Assembly: GCA_936440205.1 (NCBI GenBank)
Contig: OW387140.1
Location: 31,555,659 to 31,619,658 of the forward strand
Reading direction: 5' to 3'
From: Lepidonotus clava
Lineage: Eukaryota > Annelida > Polychaeta > Phyllodocida > Polynoidae
Length of the DNA stretch: 64,000 bases
This document shows positions 37,001 through 49,486 of the stretch, piece by piece (the stretch's first letter is position 1; every line of letters starts with the position of its first letter). The position numbers and the translations under genes are program-made. The notes below the pieces were generated by a model that was given only the letters and a program-made list of their open reading frames with translations, ran no database searches and was not told the DNA's origin.

Positions 37001-39647
37001 TCTCCGCTCACGGGACACTCTTTACAAACTATTTATAGAATATGACCTACTATATGGTGGTATACTGAACGATGGGTAGGTAAGATGATTAGTCAGTGGG
37101 CCCGGTTTAGGATGGCATGGGCAATGACGACTATAATCGTGCAAATGATATTCAAGGATCTGATGTACTACCGAATAATTTGAGACCGACCTAAATGTAA
37201 TGTTTGAGAGACCTTTTGCAACCGTCCAAATTTCAGATACAAGAGACTCTATCAGCTGTTTATGCAGCCATCATGAGCTTTGATATTTGACACTTAATCA
37301 ACTATTGTGATCTCAAACATAAGAGACCTTTTGCAATAATCCCAACCTCAGATGTGAGATAACCTTTGTCATAATTTCAGTAGGCCTATCAATTCGCAAA
37401 ACAATCATATCAGGATTCCTGAAACTGTGACAAGGAACGGATACTAAGATCTTTGTTGTCTGTGCACAGATGGTTCCCATGTAAGGTTTCTTCCTTCTCA
37501 CTATCTTATTAAGGGTTCATATCATATAAGGTGCCCTGGAACCTCCAAGTACTCCCCCATCAAATCCACCCCCATAGAATTACCCACAGATTCATCCCAT
37601 CCAGATGCAACACTCTACCTGTATCTGTAGGTGTTTGATCCATAAAAAGGTTCCACCAGCTGCAGTCCCCTGTCAGTCACTGACCGGTGTTAGTGTCCAC
37701 TTTACTCCTGTGACCGGTCAAACCAAGCTGTCGACACCAGCTGCCTCTGTAGTGGTCCCTCCACCAAGTCCAAGTCCGAGCTATTTGTGTATAGCCCAAG
37801 GTTGTGTGGCATTATTAAAAACCTCCCAACTGGAACAAAATGGCCATCCTATTCATGCACTGATGACGATGTGCACCAATATAGACAAAATGGTAAAACT
37901 ACTTATGCACATATTGGTGTGAGCTTAACCATGTATGGTAATTGTTATTATAAAATCGGGCGTGGCTGATTGTACCTGTTATACCAATCCAACAACATTG
38001 TTATAGTCCCATCGTTAGCTGTGCATTGAGTGGAGGTAAGAGTGAGGCAGTGGATCCAGTGCTCACCTGTTTTAATGAACACGCCAGGTAGGTGGATTAA
38101 TCATGAGCGTTGGGTAGGCCCACCTGGCAAGGGAAAGGGGGGGGGGGAGAGTGCCAGTAGTCGGCATAGAGGTACAATACCTGAGGGGTTAAACTGACTC
38201 ACCACTACTGCTGCTATAGTTGAGTGATCTGTGTGTGTTTGTGGGCTCACGAGGACCGCATAACCAGCCCAAAGTTGAATAGTTTATAGATTTTAGTTCA
38301 TCAATGTCAATGCAGTTTTCAATTGGGGTCACCCCTATATGAGCCTGCATTATCACTGCAGTGGTCAAATAAAGGTCATAACTTGAATGCTGGTACAATG
38401 TGCAATTTATATATTCTCTGACTTTCATGTTACTGCCCACAACACATGTATGTACCGAGCTTATATAAATAGGTATTTTTGATGATTGTTATCAAAGGTC
38501 AGCGATTGTTCATGGGGTTAAACAAGAGACGCCGATTAAGCATGTAAAAGAGAAATATATTTGGCCATCACTTAAAAAATAGTATAGGGGAGCGCAAAAT
38601 TGTTAACCTACACTCAAAGATCAATTCAAATCCTTCATTTCTTCTTAAACAAAATAGAATTAGAGATGCTAACAGACATAGGCATACTAACCTGCTAACT
38701 CATTATGTTAGTTTAAACAAAAGCTACAAGTAATAGACTAGATGCAGGATTCATTCCAAGTACACAGTTGTTCACACAGGTGTGAGCTTTACGAGCCTGT
38801 CAGATCAAACAGAATAGTAACGCCTTAATTAAAACCTTAAGTGGGACAACCATTATTAAACTGAATACAACAAAAAACGGAAAAGGCCAGAAGGCACATG
38901 CACAGGCATTATCCATTTACCAGATGTGAACTAGAAAATTGCATAAAGTGTGCCAATCACCTGCGGGGATTCGATAAATAACAAAGGTAACTTTGGCAAC
39001 CCGATACAGGTGTGGGGTAGGGAGCCTGGGATGGGTGAAGGATATAGCCTGCCAAGTGTAATCCTCTTGCATTTGTCCAAAATTCCTTGTTTATCTAAAT
39101 AGCCATGTTTTGTCAATACTTTAGGTACCAGGCCCTTTATACTACTAAAGAGTTCCCAAACTTGGACAACTGTCCGACGTTTTCTAATAACCTTGACATT
39201 GTCAAAATCACACTGGTTTGGAGGAAGGAGAGGTGGGATGTTTTATCAGTCTTCATCACGGTCAAAGATGTCTTATCGGGAGATAATTTTAATGAGTCCG
39301 AGTAGAGGTTTCCCATATCTTGAATACATGTCCATTGGATAAGTGTACACGTCTCTGTATCTTTGACATTATGCAGAAATATTGTCAAATAGATAACCAA
39401 TTCCTCCTAGGGGCTACTTGACAATATCCAATTTCACTTGCAATTTCGAAACTCACTAACAGCAGTCATAAGGACCCATCAAAGAGATTTAAGATTTCAT
39501 TAGAAGCGATTTTAATTCGCATGCAGGTGGTATCTATCTTGCATGGGTCCCTTAACATTTCTAATGAAAATTTAGAAATCGGCCTACTGGAGTCGAAATC
39601 GCCTACTGGATTAAATCGACACCAATATCGGCATGTGGAATATGGGC
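34067..39647. other. Intergenic, no gene seen
   Basis: AT-rich, without supported exons. A minus-strand donor-like AAAAG/GTGAGG at 35,435 next to a moderately GC-rich patch (35,490-35,690) could be an upstream non-coding exon of the CUB/LDLa gene. A plus-strand TATAAAG lies in the same patch. Near 37,190-37,370, two copies of GAGACCTTTTGCAA sit about 120 bp apart. A G11 run lies near 38,138. Around 39,460-39,600, TAAGGACCCAT and ATGGGTCCCTTA form an inverted pair. Confidence 0.5.
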
Positions 39648-40672
39648 TTAACCCAGATTATGCTAACGTCCTACTGGTAGGACGCCTACACCATGGGTTT
39701 TGTGCTACTTGTTAAAGATAGTCAAAATATGAATACAATCTAAAATCTTAGTGTAAATATGACCTCAACACCTATAGATCAGGAAAACATTCCAAATTAG
39801 AACATATCCCATGCAACATCATGTTGCCATGGCAACCAACAATGAGGTAAATTGACAAATACAGATGATAGAAAATTTGAAAAATCAATGTATGTTTTTC
39901 CTTTGATATAATGAATATTTTGGGACAAAATTTGGATTTTAGATAGACCTTATGGAGCTCCATATGCATGCTAATTTTTATTTAAATCAAATAATAATGT
40001 CCAGAGATATTGAGAATTTTCTATTGCCGTCCTACATGTAGGACGCTAGCATAATCCACTACCTTAATTTTATGCCCTGCATCAATGTGGATACTACATG
40101 ATATAGCATTATTTTGAAGTTTTGTCATCATTTATTCACACATTTTGCATACAAAGTATGTAGTAGATGCCCATATAAGTCCAGTATTTAGTACTTTAAA
40201 GCTCTTTTTGTATTTTAGAACAAATTTTTATTTTGCCTTAACCCTTTAATGACGGATAAAGGCATATTATCATAGATAACCAATAAATTGGGTTGTTGGT
40301 TACCATGGTAACCCCAAAAATAAATAAGAAATTTTTTTTTCGCACCCTCCGAAAGTGGATTTCATAATTATAAGTGGCTTTCCATTTAATGGATTGCTAG
40401 AATACTTATTTTTAAAATTAATAGCATGATTTATTTGTTATCATATATTTGCCAATAAGGCTCTTTTTAGCATTAGCAAAGGGTTAAATACCATGGAATT
40501 TATGGTAGTGGATTATGCTAGCGTCCTACATGTAGGACGCCCCATATCTCAGCTTCTACTATAGATAGAGACCTAAAATTTTGTATGTGACTTATTAACT
40601 CATATATAGTGCCAGATATAAGATATTTAGAGTTTTGGATCATAATTGACACTTTAGTATAATTTGGGTTAA
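39648..40672. mobile_element. TTAA-bounded non-autonomous element, family 1 copy 2 (1,025 bp)
   Basis: Same order of features, orientation and length as the copy at 25.7 kb, with scattered substitutions and small indels only. Ends are TTAACCCAGATTATGC and its near inverse. It includes the nested element at 40,238-40,487 and X-box-like palindromes at 39,823-39,836 and 40,299-40,312. The two copies differ at a low percentage by eye, so the spread is fairly recent. Confidence 0.85.
40238..40487. mobile_element. Nested TTAA element inside family 1 copy 2 (250 bp)
   Basis: Counterpart of the nested element at 26,292-26,541, with the same TTAACCCTTT and AAAGGGTTAA ends and the same position in the host element. 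Confidence 0.65.
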
Positions 40673-40861
40673 TGAATTATCACTTTTCTCTAAAATATGG
40701 CAAAAAGCGATGCATCCCACATACAAGTTAAAAGAGAATCAAGAGCTCTTTCTACTGATATGTACCGGATCCATACTTTACCCATATTCCCAAGGCGATT
40801 AATGAAATCGGCAGTAAAATCGCCTGGTGAAAAACAACATTGAGGACCAACACTCGGTGCA

Positions 40862-41018
40862 TTATCCTTGTTGGGCAGTGCATGGGGTCCGATACATCAA
40901 CGGATGCTGGTAGCCGAGGCCATTGAGGCGGTTCCTGACGAAGGTGCCAGCTGTGGCTGCCATCACACCACTACTACAGGCACTCGGGCCAACAACCAGA
41001 ACCACCCTAGTGGCCCGC
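40862..41018 (-). CDS. Orphan candidate terminal exon, unrecognised product
   Basis: A GC-rich island in AT-rich surroundings. On the minus strand an acceptor-like TTTTACAAG (ending 41,019) precedes a 50-codon frame that begins RATRVVLVVGPSACSSG, contains RNRLNGLGYQHPLMYR and ends in TAA at 40,862. It has a short hydrophobic stretch. Without splicing the frame stays open to 41,116 through a poly-C tract, which I consider non-coding. No family recognised and no partner exon found. It may be a gene fragment, a retrocopy remnant or chance. Confidence 0.22.
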
Positions 41019-41080
41019 CTTGTAAAAGCAGGTCGCTCGTGCGCCCGGGACAGCCGCAAAGTTTGCCGGGCGAGTAGAGG

Positions 41081-41099
41081 TGGGGGGGGGGGGGGGGGT
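41081..41099. repeat. Poly-G tract
   Basis: A run of about 17 G with a single T near its start. Similar long runs occur at about 38,138, 56,657, 57,101 and 58,482. Confidence 0.85.
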
Positions 41100-44000
41100 G
41101 AATTTGGTGATAACATTTAGTATTCATTCAGATTGATTGACTCATTTAGATTGTTTTAGAACATTGGTGTGAGTGTATTATTGTTTAAAGCCTACTAATG
41201 CGGTTGCAGCATGTGTATATGCATAATTATGAGAGAATGTCTTGATATCTATTACAAGATCCCATCAAGAAACTAATATAAGGCACGGTCAAATTGGGAA
41301 TAGATACATAACTTTACTGGGAATAGAAGAGCTGGTTCAATCGTACTTCCAATGTTTTCCCGAGGGATTTCAATATATTTGACTACCGAGACCGTATGTC
41401 TTCAAAAAAGGGGCTCCCAATAAAAGAAGAAAGATCCTAACCTGTGTATATTAGAAAATATTCATAATGTATCTTTATATGTGACACGTAGACTAAAAAT
41501 TTATTGCGATGCAGTGCGCTTCTTCCATGAATACAATGAAATACCTCATAACAAAACTTGTGAGTATGCTAATGTCTCACAAAGAGTCCATACAAGTTAT
41601 ATAAACGTGTGAGGTTTTTTATGTTGGGAAATTATCAAAATTTGATGTAATTATCAGCATCTGTGACGATACAATTATGTCTTGACGAAAGCAAATTTTG
41701 CTGTCAGAGATGCTTTTTGCCAATTAGTTGATAAAATTTAAGAAGATGGGGAATCTGAACCCGCCATGAGGATTCATACAATGCAATTTTGATTAAATGC
41801 TCTGTGAAATGAATTGCATTGTAATTTTTTGGGAGATCGTGATGCAGCATTAAATATTCTGAAGTTACAAGTCATTCAACTAGTAATGAGATAATGATCT
41901 ATTCTCATACACTATCGGTACAAAACTGCACCTTTACTAGTACTTGACTATGGTTACATCATTTAAGCCGGATCTTTCCCTTTCCTCGAAATGCATACAA
42001 AACATAGCCCCACAGAAAAAAAAACACGAAAGTTTAGTCAAATCATGTTTTTTGCCAAATAGAATTAAGGTTAGAAATGACCAAACTGATGTTCTTACCC
42101 CTCTGACTTATACATTATGGCAAAGACATGTATGTCTATGATTATAGCCATGCACGATATTTTTCAGTGTCGTTAAAAAGACGGCCTATCTCACAAATCA
42201 CAATAATGTATTTATAGATCATCCGACCAACTGTTACATGTTATGTCCAGATCAGAGGCAGAGGAGAGATGATGGATTCACTAAATAGTGGACGGTGGCC
42301 CAGACACATTCTGTGCACGTTTACTATTAATTATGTTAAACAGTTGGTTCTGTAACACTGTCTGACCGACATACGTTCCCCGCCCAACTGCTGTTCCGTC
42401 AACATTAAGGCACCGGCTGTGTGTATAAACTGCTGCTGTTATCGATCCATCTCCCTTTAGTAAAAACAAGAGCATATTCACTACTCACACCCACATCCCT
42501 TTGGCTCATTCCTGTAACATGTCAGCATCCTATTATTTTCTTTTCAGACCCATGGGGAGAGTCCTTTTTAAATGTTTGTGCCTCGAGACGGCTAAAACGG
42601 CCACCTGAGAAATTTAACACAATCATTAGTGGAATCTTCACAAGTTGATTTAATAATGAGGGATTACACAGGATTCCATTCAACCAACGGAGTGTTATTT
42701 CAACATGGGTGCTTAATTATTTCCAGCTCTTTTTCGGTTTTCGTTAATTTCACGAGCCAATGTGAAGGCAGATTTGGATTTCAAACAGCATGCCTACTTG
42801 TTATCTGACTTAATGGCCATCCTGTAAAAGACCAATTTTCTCAGCATATTCCATCAGAGCTGTGTGACTCTTTTCTTATACTTTGCAATTTGATAATTAT
42901 CCTTTTTATATAAAAAGAAACATGAATCATGGCTTCGCTGCAATATTTTGCTCATTAAACACTCCACCAGACAGATTTGTCAGCATGAAATGTGACTTTC
43001 ACATTGGACAAGCTGGGAACCAGCGAAAGGTCATTTGCAGGGGTCGGCAATTACTCCATCATGGAGGTCACCTGACCTCGCTGGGTGCCGGCGAGCCGAG
43101 TAAACTGCCAGATCAAGGTCGTACTCCGTGCACAATATCATAATAGATTAGATGGCCAAGTCCAGCTTTACCTCCTAGCATTCCAACGGCATTTTCGTTA
43201 TAAAATCCATAATAGACTATTCGCACGAAAATGAGGGAAAACTTGATATAAGAGAGCGCAATAATATCATACGCTCCAGTATCTCTTTCACCGAAAGGTG
43301 TTTTTACTTGATAGAAAGTTAACTATTTGCCGTTAAACTTCATCAAACACATACTTTACCAGTAGGCCTACCTTTGTATTTTAATTTTATGAATGATACA
43401 TATAGGTCAAGTAAATTTGATCTCACCTATCGGGGCCAGATCTTTACTGTTGAAATAATCAATCATGATATTCTTATCGTGTCAGTAATTTGATAGAAAG
43501 ACGTCAGACTATTATATGTAATTGAGGTGCAGCTGCAGGATGTATAGATGATGAAATATTATCCACATAACTTGGCAAAGTAGGTCTCACAGGTTGCGTC
43601 ATACATAATGATAGTAATCAATCATTGACATTATGAAATTAACAATGGGGAACATACTTTCTATTGTAGAGCCAAATCTATGCATGCACCTGTTCGACTT
43701 TACTAAAGGTTCTTTTTTTGCTGTACCCGGAGAACGTTTATGGATGACACACATTCAAGATACACCATAAATTTCTCACCCTAACACACTTCCTTAAAGA
43801 ATCACTTAGGCCTAGTTTCCCTAGAATTTTGGAAAAGCTGAAAATACATTTTTTTAAATGTCTGTCTACAAATGTCTAACAATTCATCAAAAAGTAAACT
43901 GGTCCAGTGAAGGTCATGTAAAGTAGATGTTATTTAGCTAATAAGGTGTACAGAACGTATAAGGCTGCCAAAATCTATGCACATGAATCAGAATCAGGGT

Positions 44001-47000
44001 CTAGTGCTTACGCCGCATCTTAATTCAATGAACACAGTTCCAAGTGAAAAAAACAAGTGACATTTATGTATACTTCACCTTATGAGTATGGGGTCTATAT
44101 CATCCAAGCAAATGAATCATTAACATGGATTCATCTAAGTCTTGTCAGCGAACCATTCCTGAGTGTCACAGTCTGACTAAACTCATCCATTTGTATAGAG
44201 TCCTAAGATCGTTGGCACACCAATATATCCCTGACTCACCTAGAACATAACAGGCAGTGAGCCCCCTGTATATATATGAGCTAGGACTTGTGGTTAAGGA
44301 AGAGTCCCCTATGTGTTACCTGAAGCAGTTGGGTCCCTTATGTGGTATACCTGATGCAGGTGAGTAGGCCTGAGACCCAGTTCTGGGGGGTGGGAGGGAG
44401 GGGCAGCCTACTGGACACCTGTCTCCAGTCAATGGCCACCTTTTTACTGGCCTCAGGGATGCATTGTCTATACATGTGTATAGCACCCTGCTGGGGGTGT
44501 CTGTGGTCCACATTTACTACACAATCACAAGCATTGAGGTCTGAGCTGTTGAACAGCACTTCACCTTGCCATGTGTCCGGAAATTGTTATGTGAAATAAT
44601 AGACTTTTAGCCACAGGTTTTTAGAAGAGAAAGGACAAGGGACGTAGGATATAGAGGCATTGGTGAGGATGTATATTTATAAGACAATGTCATATTGCAT
44701 TGAATGAGAACTTGTTTTTAAAAGAAGCACAGTGCACTTGTATAAGGAAAAAGAGTATGCCTAAACATATATATCAATGTCACTACACGTAGGGCCTAAT
44801 AATCAAATAACCTGCAGTATAGACCACTGCCCAAGGGCCTGACGACCACCTGTTCTGTTGCATATAGTTTAAGGACAAGGGTTGGTCATCAAATATGAAA
44901 GCTTTAAGCCAGTCTCTGAGTTTCTACTATACCACCTTTATAACGCAGTTTTTATTTCAAATTGCAAACTAAAGCAATCATAACCCGTTAGTTGACCACA
45001 TAACATTCAGATCTGATGATACATGTCACATTTATGATAATCAAATATCCGGTAAGCCTAACTCATTAGGGAATTAAAACGATATCTGTTCTCATAAATA
45101 TCTCTTAGTGCAATCAAAATACGATGGCACTCACTCTCTCATAATGATTTTTGAATCATAAAAGTTGAGTATTACAATGAATTGACGATGACAATAAAAT
45201 AAGCCTACTGACTTTATATGGTTACGTCTACACTGCAAATTACTCTTTTAACTTTTATAATAGGAAACTTACAGTGTGAGCTCTCGTCGATCTATCTTAC
45301 GGCTAAAGCAATTACTTCACAAGTTCCACTGGCCTGGATTGGCAGGTTGTGTCCCCCTGGCCTTGGTCTAGCAGGCCACTGGGTGTGGAGCAAAGCCTTA
45401 ACAAGCCGACGTGTGTCTGGAGAAGTAATGAGGTATCTCCACGTGAGGGGCATCCCTAGCACCAGTCCCCGTCTGAGTGTCTCAGTGCCCGATTTACCAC
45501 TGGTCAACCGCCTCCAGGGTGGCTCCTGCACTAGGTAATGTCCTCCTGGCTCTTGTTGGTTTATCATCGGTCGTTCGAACCAGCACTGGTCAGCTTAAAG
45601 GGACTGGCCCAGTTCAATGAGTAAAACAGTAACTTTCTCTTTTTTTTGCGTGGTAACTGAATGGTGACTGTTCTTTGAAAAGGAGTGTGAGGAGAAGGGA
45701 TGCTTGAAGACCTACATTTACAAACGTATGGTGTTAAATTGACATAAATATACCACCAGAAGTATTCTGACCCATTTCCTGTATGGGACTGGTTGAATTC
45801 TATAGTCATAATGTTACATTAGGATATTTTTGTAGCCCGGAAGGAAAATATAAATATGCTACATCCGTGCTTATAACATTGCTCGCCAGTTTTTATAGTG
45901 TTTATATTTAGTAGATAGTTCTTAAAACACTGCACATGGGATCGAAATGACGGCATTGTGATACCCTATTAACATCTTGTTATCATATCAGATCTTCAAA
46001 GTTATAGAATATTGTGTTGAGTCGGCAGACTGTAATTATACATTTTGATAAAAACAACTACACAATGGACAAAATAATAAATTGCACCCTGTGCCAAATG
46101 ACACCTTCCCAAACTAGATGTTCCTGACAAATCTCATAAGCTGTATTTCAGGACTACTTAGAATAAGGACTCTCAAACCGGCCATACCAGAGATAGTCCC
46201 TATACGCATGGATACCCCTACAATAAAGAAAAGTCCCTTAACATATGAAATAGCTAGTGCCGTGCCCAGTCCTCTTCGTCTTGGAGCCTCACCTTAAGTC
46301 TAAGCTAGCTCTTTGCTACGACTTGATTACTTGCTGGGCCTGGATTGACCATAACGTCCAGGAGGACCACAATACATATTGGCCTGTCTCAAAAGAGCTA
46401 TTCAGCCAGGAGCGAGCGACTCATAAACATGGCTTTGGCTCGGTACTTAGAGTCAGAACTGCCGCCGAGAACGGATTGCTACATGACTTCCCACTCTGTC
46501 TCTGCAACTCCCAAGAGAGTCATATGACTAAAGGCTACTACAGTAGCCATTGCGACAGCGGTATTGTAAGTTGTATTCAAGTTGGGTAAATTCCCAAATT
46601 GTTTAACTGGTCGCTTTTGGTACTGCAGAATAATACAAACGGTTAAGATGTTGTTATAGAAGACAAAAGAAGCCGTTATTTCCAGAATAAAGCACCGCTT
46701 TTAGATAACAGAATCCACCTTACAGTTGATATCATCCAGAGGCTATATTACATTAATTTTGCAAGAGGCAATCGGACACAAGGTATGATCTTTGGTGTTT
46801 GATAAACTTTGATCGTACCCTTGAAATGTATAATTAAATTATGCCAACTAAAAGTGGTATGCAAGGGTTAACTAGCACGATATCAATAAAAAATATTCAT
46901 CTTCTGTTTCATCTCATTATCACTTTAGTTATTCTCTCAGTGCTCATCGTTAAAACACTATCCATCCAATCATATTGCACTTCCTCATGTTCCTAACACC

Positions 47001-48599
47001 ACCAACTAATTACATGTCAAATAAGTCCTGCCACAATGTTAATTACAGTGGTAGCAATTGGCAACTAATTGAAAGAGCAAAATAAGTTTTTTTCTAATTA
47101 TCAGGAAGTTATTGTGATCACAGCCTCGGTTAACATTGTTATTGGGGATGAGGTAAGGAGTATGAATGTCAGATACCATTGGTTGATTCCCTCCATGGCA
47201 TTCAGGCCATAATGATCAGCTTCTCCTGTGAGAAGGCCATGCTTATTACTGGTCCGAATAGTTCAAAGGCAACCGGCAGGAGTAACCTTTCTGCCTGGAT
47301 AATGACTTCGCAGGAACTTCCCTATCTCTATGCTCTCTGCCTGTGATCTCTTATCACTCCTTTCCATCTCGGCAAGCTTCTGTACCAGGCTCAGAAAGAG
47401 CAGCATAAAAGTATGCAACAAGGAAGGACATTCTTTTCTGGGTATCTAATTACTTGATATAGTTATGTTCTAAGAGTACATGTCGGAGATTTTCTGTGGT
47501 GCCGGTTCCTCTTGTGCATGTATACTCCTAAGTCATGGTTTGTATTAAACTGCCTATACTGAAAAAATAATGGTTAGAACGTTAGTCAAAAGTCCCAACT
47601 TTTTGGCAAAAGGTTAGTCATACTCGCTGTGCCTTTTTGTCCAAACTTTCTAACATTTTTCTGACTTAGGCATAGTCATTTTGACTACCTCTTGGTTAGT
47701 CTGACTTACCATTTGTGGTATAATAAACTGAATGATTGTATGCACTGAAAGTGAGTTAAAATATGTCCCTCTATGTATAGATTCAATCCCTATAAAATCT
47801 TTTGATATCTAAACTAAAGGTTTGTGGTGAGCAAAAGGCATTATTCAGTCGACGGAGTGAATAAATCAGCCTGTAGTTCAGAGTTTTCTTCATGGGTATG
47901 AAGACTTCTTTGAAGAGAGAAGTCAGGTCCCTGCCTTCACAGCAGTTACTGCCCCAGTGAGGTGTCACACCAGCCAGAAATCCCAAAATGGATTGACTAT
48001 AGAGACATTTGCTACCAAAAAAGGTGTTTACCTATGTGCAACTTTCTTTTTGCCTTTCAGCAATGATCAATATATGAGGCAGGGATGACTACTTGACATC
48101 TGTCAAATAACGGCAAGGGTTACACATTGTCTACATGTGAAAGTAATATTGATGTTGTCTTTAATTGGAGGTGATGCTTTTCCTAATTTTGTGATCGACA
48201 TCTAATCTGCAGCGAGGAAGATAATTGACGTGAGACGTCAAAATATTTGCCACATGCAATCACTTAGCCTAATATCTGCATATTTTAATTACCATGAGAG
48301 AACGTTTAATGGTACCTATGGTAAATCTGGTTGATATAATGTAAAAAATCGCCTTTGTTTCATGGGTTTCATGGGCATCTTCTCTAGACACTATTGGATT
48401 CTATTTTTTTTAAATGTGCTCTCTGGACCTGTACATCTTCCCAATAGGGGAAGTACTCAAACCAAACCAGGAAGGTATTGAGATAAAGGGAACATACCCT
48501 TTGGGACCCAATAGCTGCCTTGTCCATGCCCTTACCAACCAGCAATACACACCGAATCCCTAGGGCACCAACACGCTTCCGACTACCCTCTCCCTCATA
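41100..48599. other. Intergenic, no gene seen
   Basis: About 7.5 kb without supported exons. Short frames near 44.3-44.6, 45.2-45.6 and 46.3-46.6 kb lack splice sites and family resemblance. A short inverted pair, ACACTGCAA and TTACAGTGT, lies at about 45,231-45,275. A GTTAGTC-motif region at 47.57-47.71 kb is listed separately. Confidence 0.55.
47570..47712. repeat. GTTAGTC-motif repeat, degenerate
   Basis: Contains repeated GTTAGTC and GACTAAC-type strings in both orientations (near 47,589, 47,615, 47,677 and 47,695). Related to the longer array at 63.35-63.78 kb. Confidence 0.5.
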
Positions 48600-48700
48600 T
48601 TCTCTAATCTCCTCCTATCTCGCGAGATCTCGCCGTCGGGGCGCCCCCTTCCGGCAAGCGGCGCTCTGTGGAACTAACCTCTGCCATATCAGTAAATAAG
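48600..48700. promoter_or_regulatory. CpG patch with TCTCGCGAGA promoter motif
   Basis: The palindrome TCTCGCGAGA (48,618-48,627), a known core element of CpG-type animal promoters, lies in a CpG-rich 100-bp patch. No exon could be assigned next to it, so the direction and target are unknown. Confidence 0.4.
48640..48654 (-). promoter_or_regulatory. Candidate CTCF-binding site
   Basis: Minus-strand CCGGAAGGGGGCGCC agrees with the vertebrate CTCF core CCASYAGRKGGCRSY at 13 of 15 positions, including the AGGGGGCGC core. Because the CTCF fingers in this genome are closely conserved, the core is probably shared; occupancy is untested. Confidence 0.35.
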
Positions 48701-49486
48701 GTCACCAATGGAAACCTGCGAGAACCAATCTATGAAGGCTTCCTCTGCACAAGACGTGGCTCGTATTATTCATGAGCAGTTTTTATATCGGCCACTCGCC
48801 GTCTTCAATTCCCTGTTGCATCTCTCCTAATCTACCTCCGGAATAGACTGTGTATGTTCTTGATTGCTCAGACATTTCCTATAAATCTGACAAATGCCAC
48901 CACAGTGGTAGACGGTTGTCGCACAGTTTTCTATGGAAAAAATATATCATCATGGGACCTTTTCTTTTCCAGGCGACAAGGACTAACATCAATCTTTCTC
49001 TAAGTATAGATAACGCTTACTGAGCGTATAGCTGTTCTTACACAAGGGAGCATTACATCTAATCCTTGATAACACCTCGAAAGCCGTTTCTCTATGTAAA
49101 CAGCTGGTAAAGGAGAGTCATATGAGAAAGACGATGCTCTTCATAAGAGCAATATCTTGCTGCTGGTATCATTGCTCTCTATAATCATATAGATGATGAG
49201 CTGAAATTACTTTCAACTTCTTACGTGAAATAGAATTATAGATTATGATAAAAGGAATGGTTGACTTGTGACCTTTGTTTGAATAAAAGTAAAAGAGATG
49301 TGGAGGCTCCATATAGGGTTACCAGTTTCATTTTGTCCTTGCAAGTTGCATAAAATGATAGATGAGCCAAACAGTTTTAAAAACGATAGATTAACCAAAC
49401 CGTCTAAAAACCATCATTGAATATAGAAAGCATTTTCTTCTATATTACCATTCATTGTTCTTCTTAAAACGTAAGGAAATCTCACA

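Noticed and set aside
36990-38200. Plus-strand frame near 37.6-37.9 kb as a gene
   Set aside because: Composition and codon pattern look random, with no splice context or recognisable motif.
25703-40672. Segmental duplication explanation for the two 1-kb copies
   Set aside because: Similarity stops exactly at TTAA on both sides with inverted termini, which fits transposition rather than a genomic duplication.
44316-46590. Several 60-110-codon frames on both strands
   Set aside because: No splice sites, domain signatures or consistent coding strand; they overlap each other.
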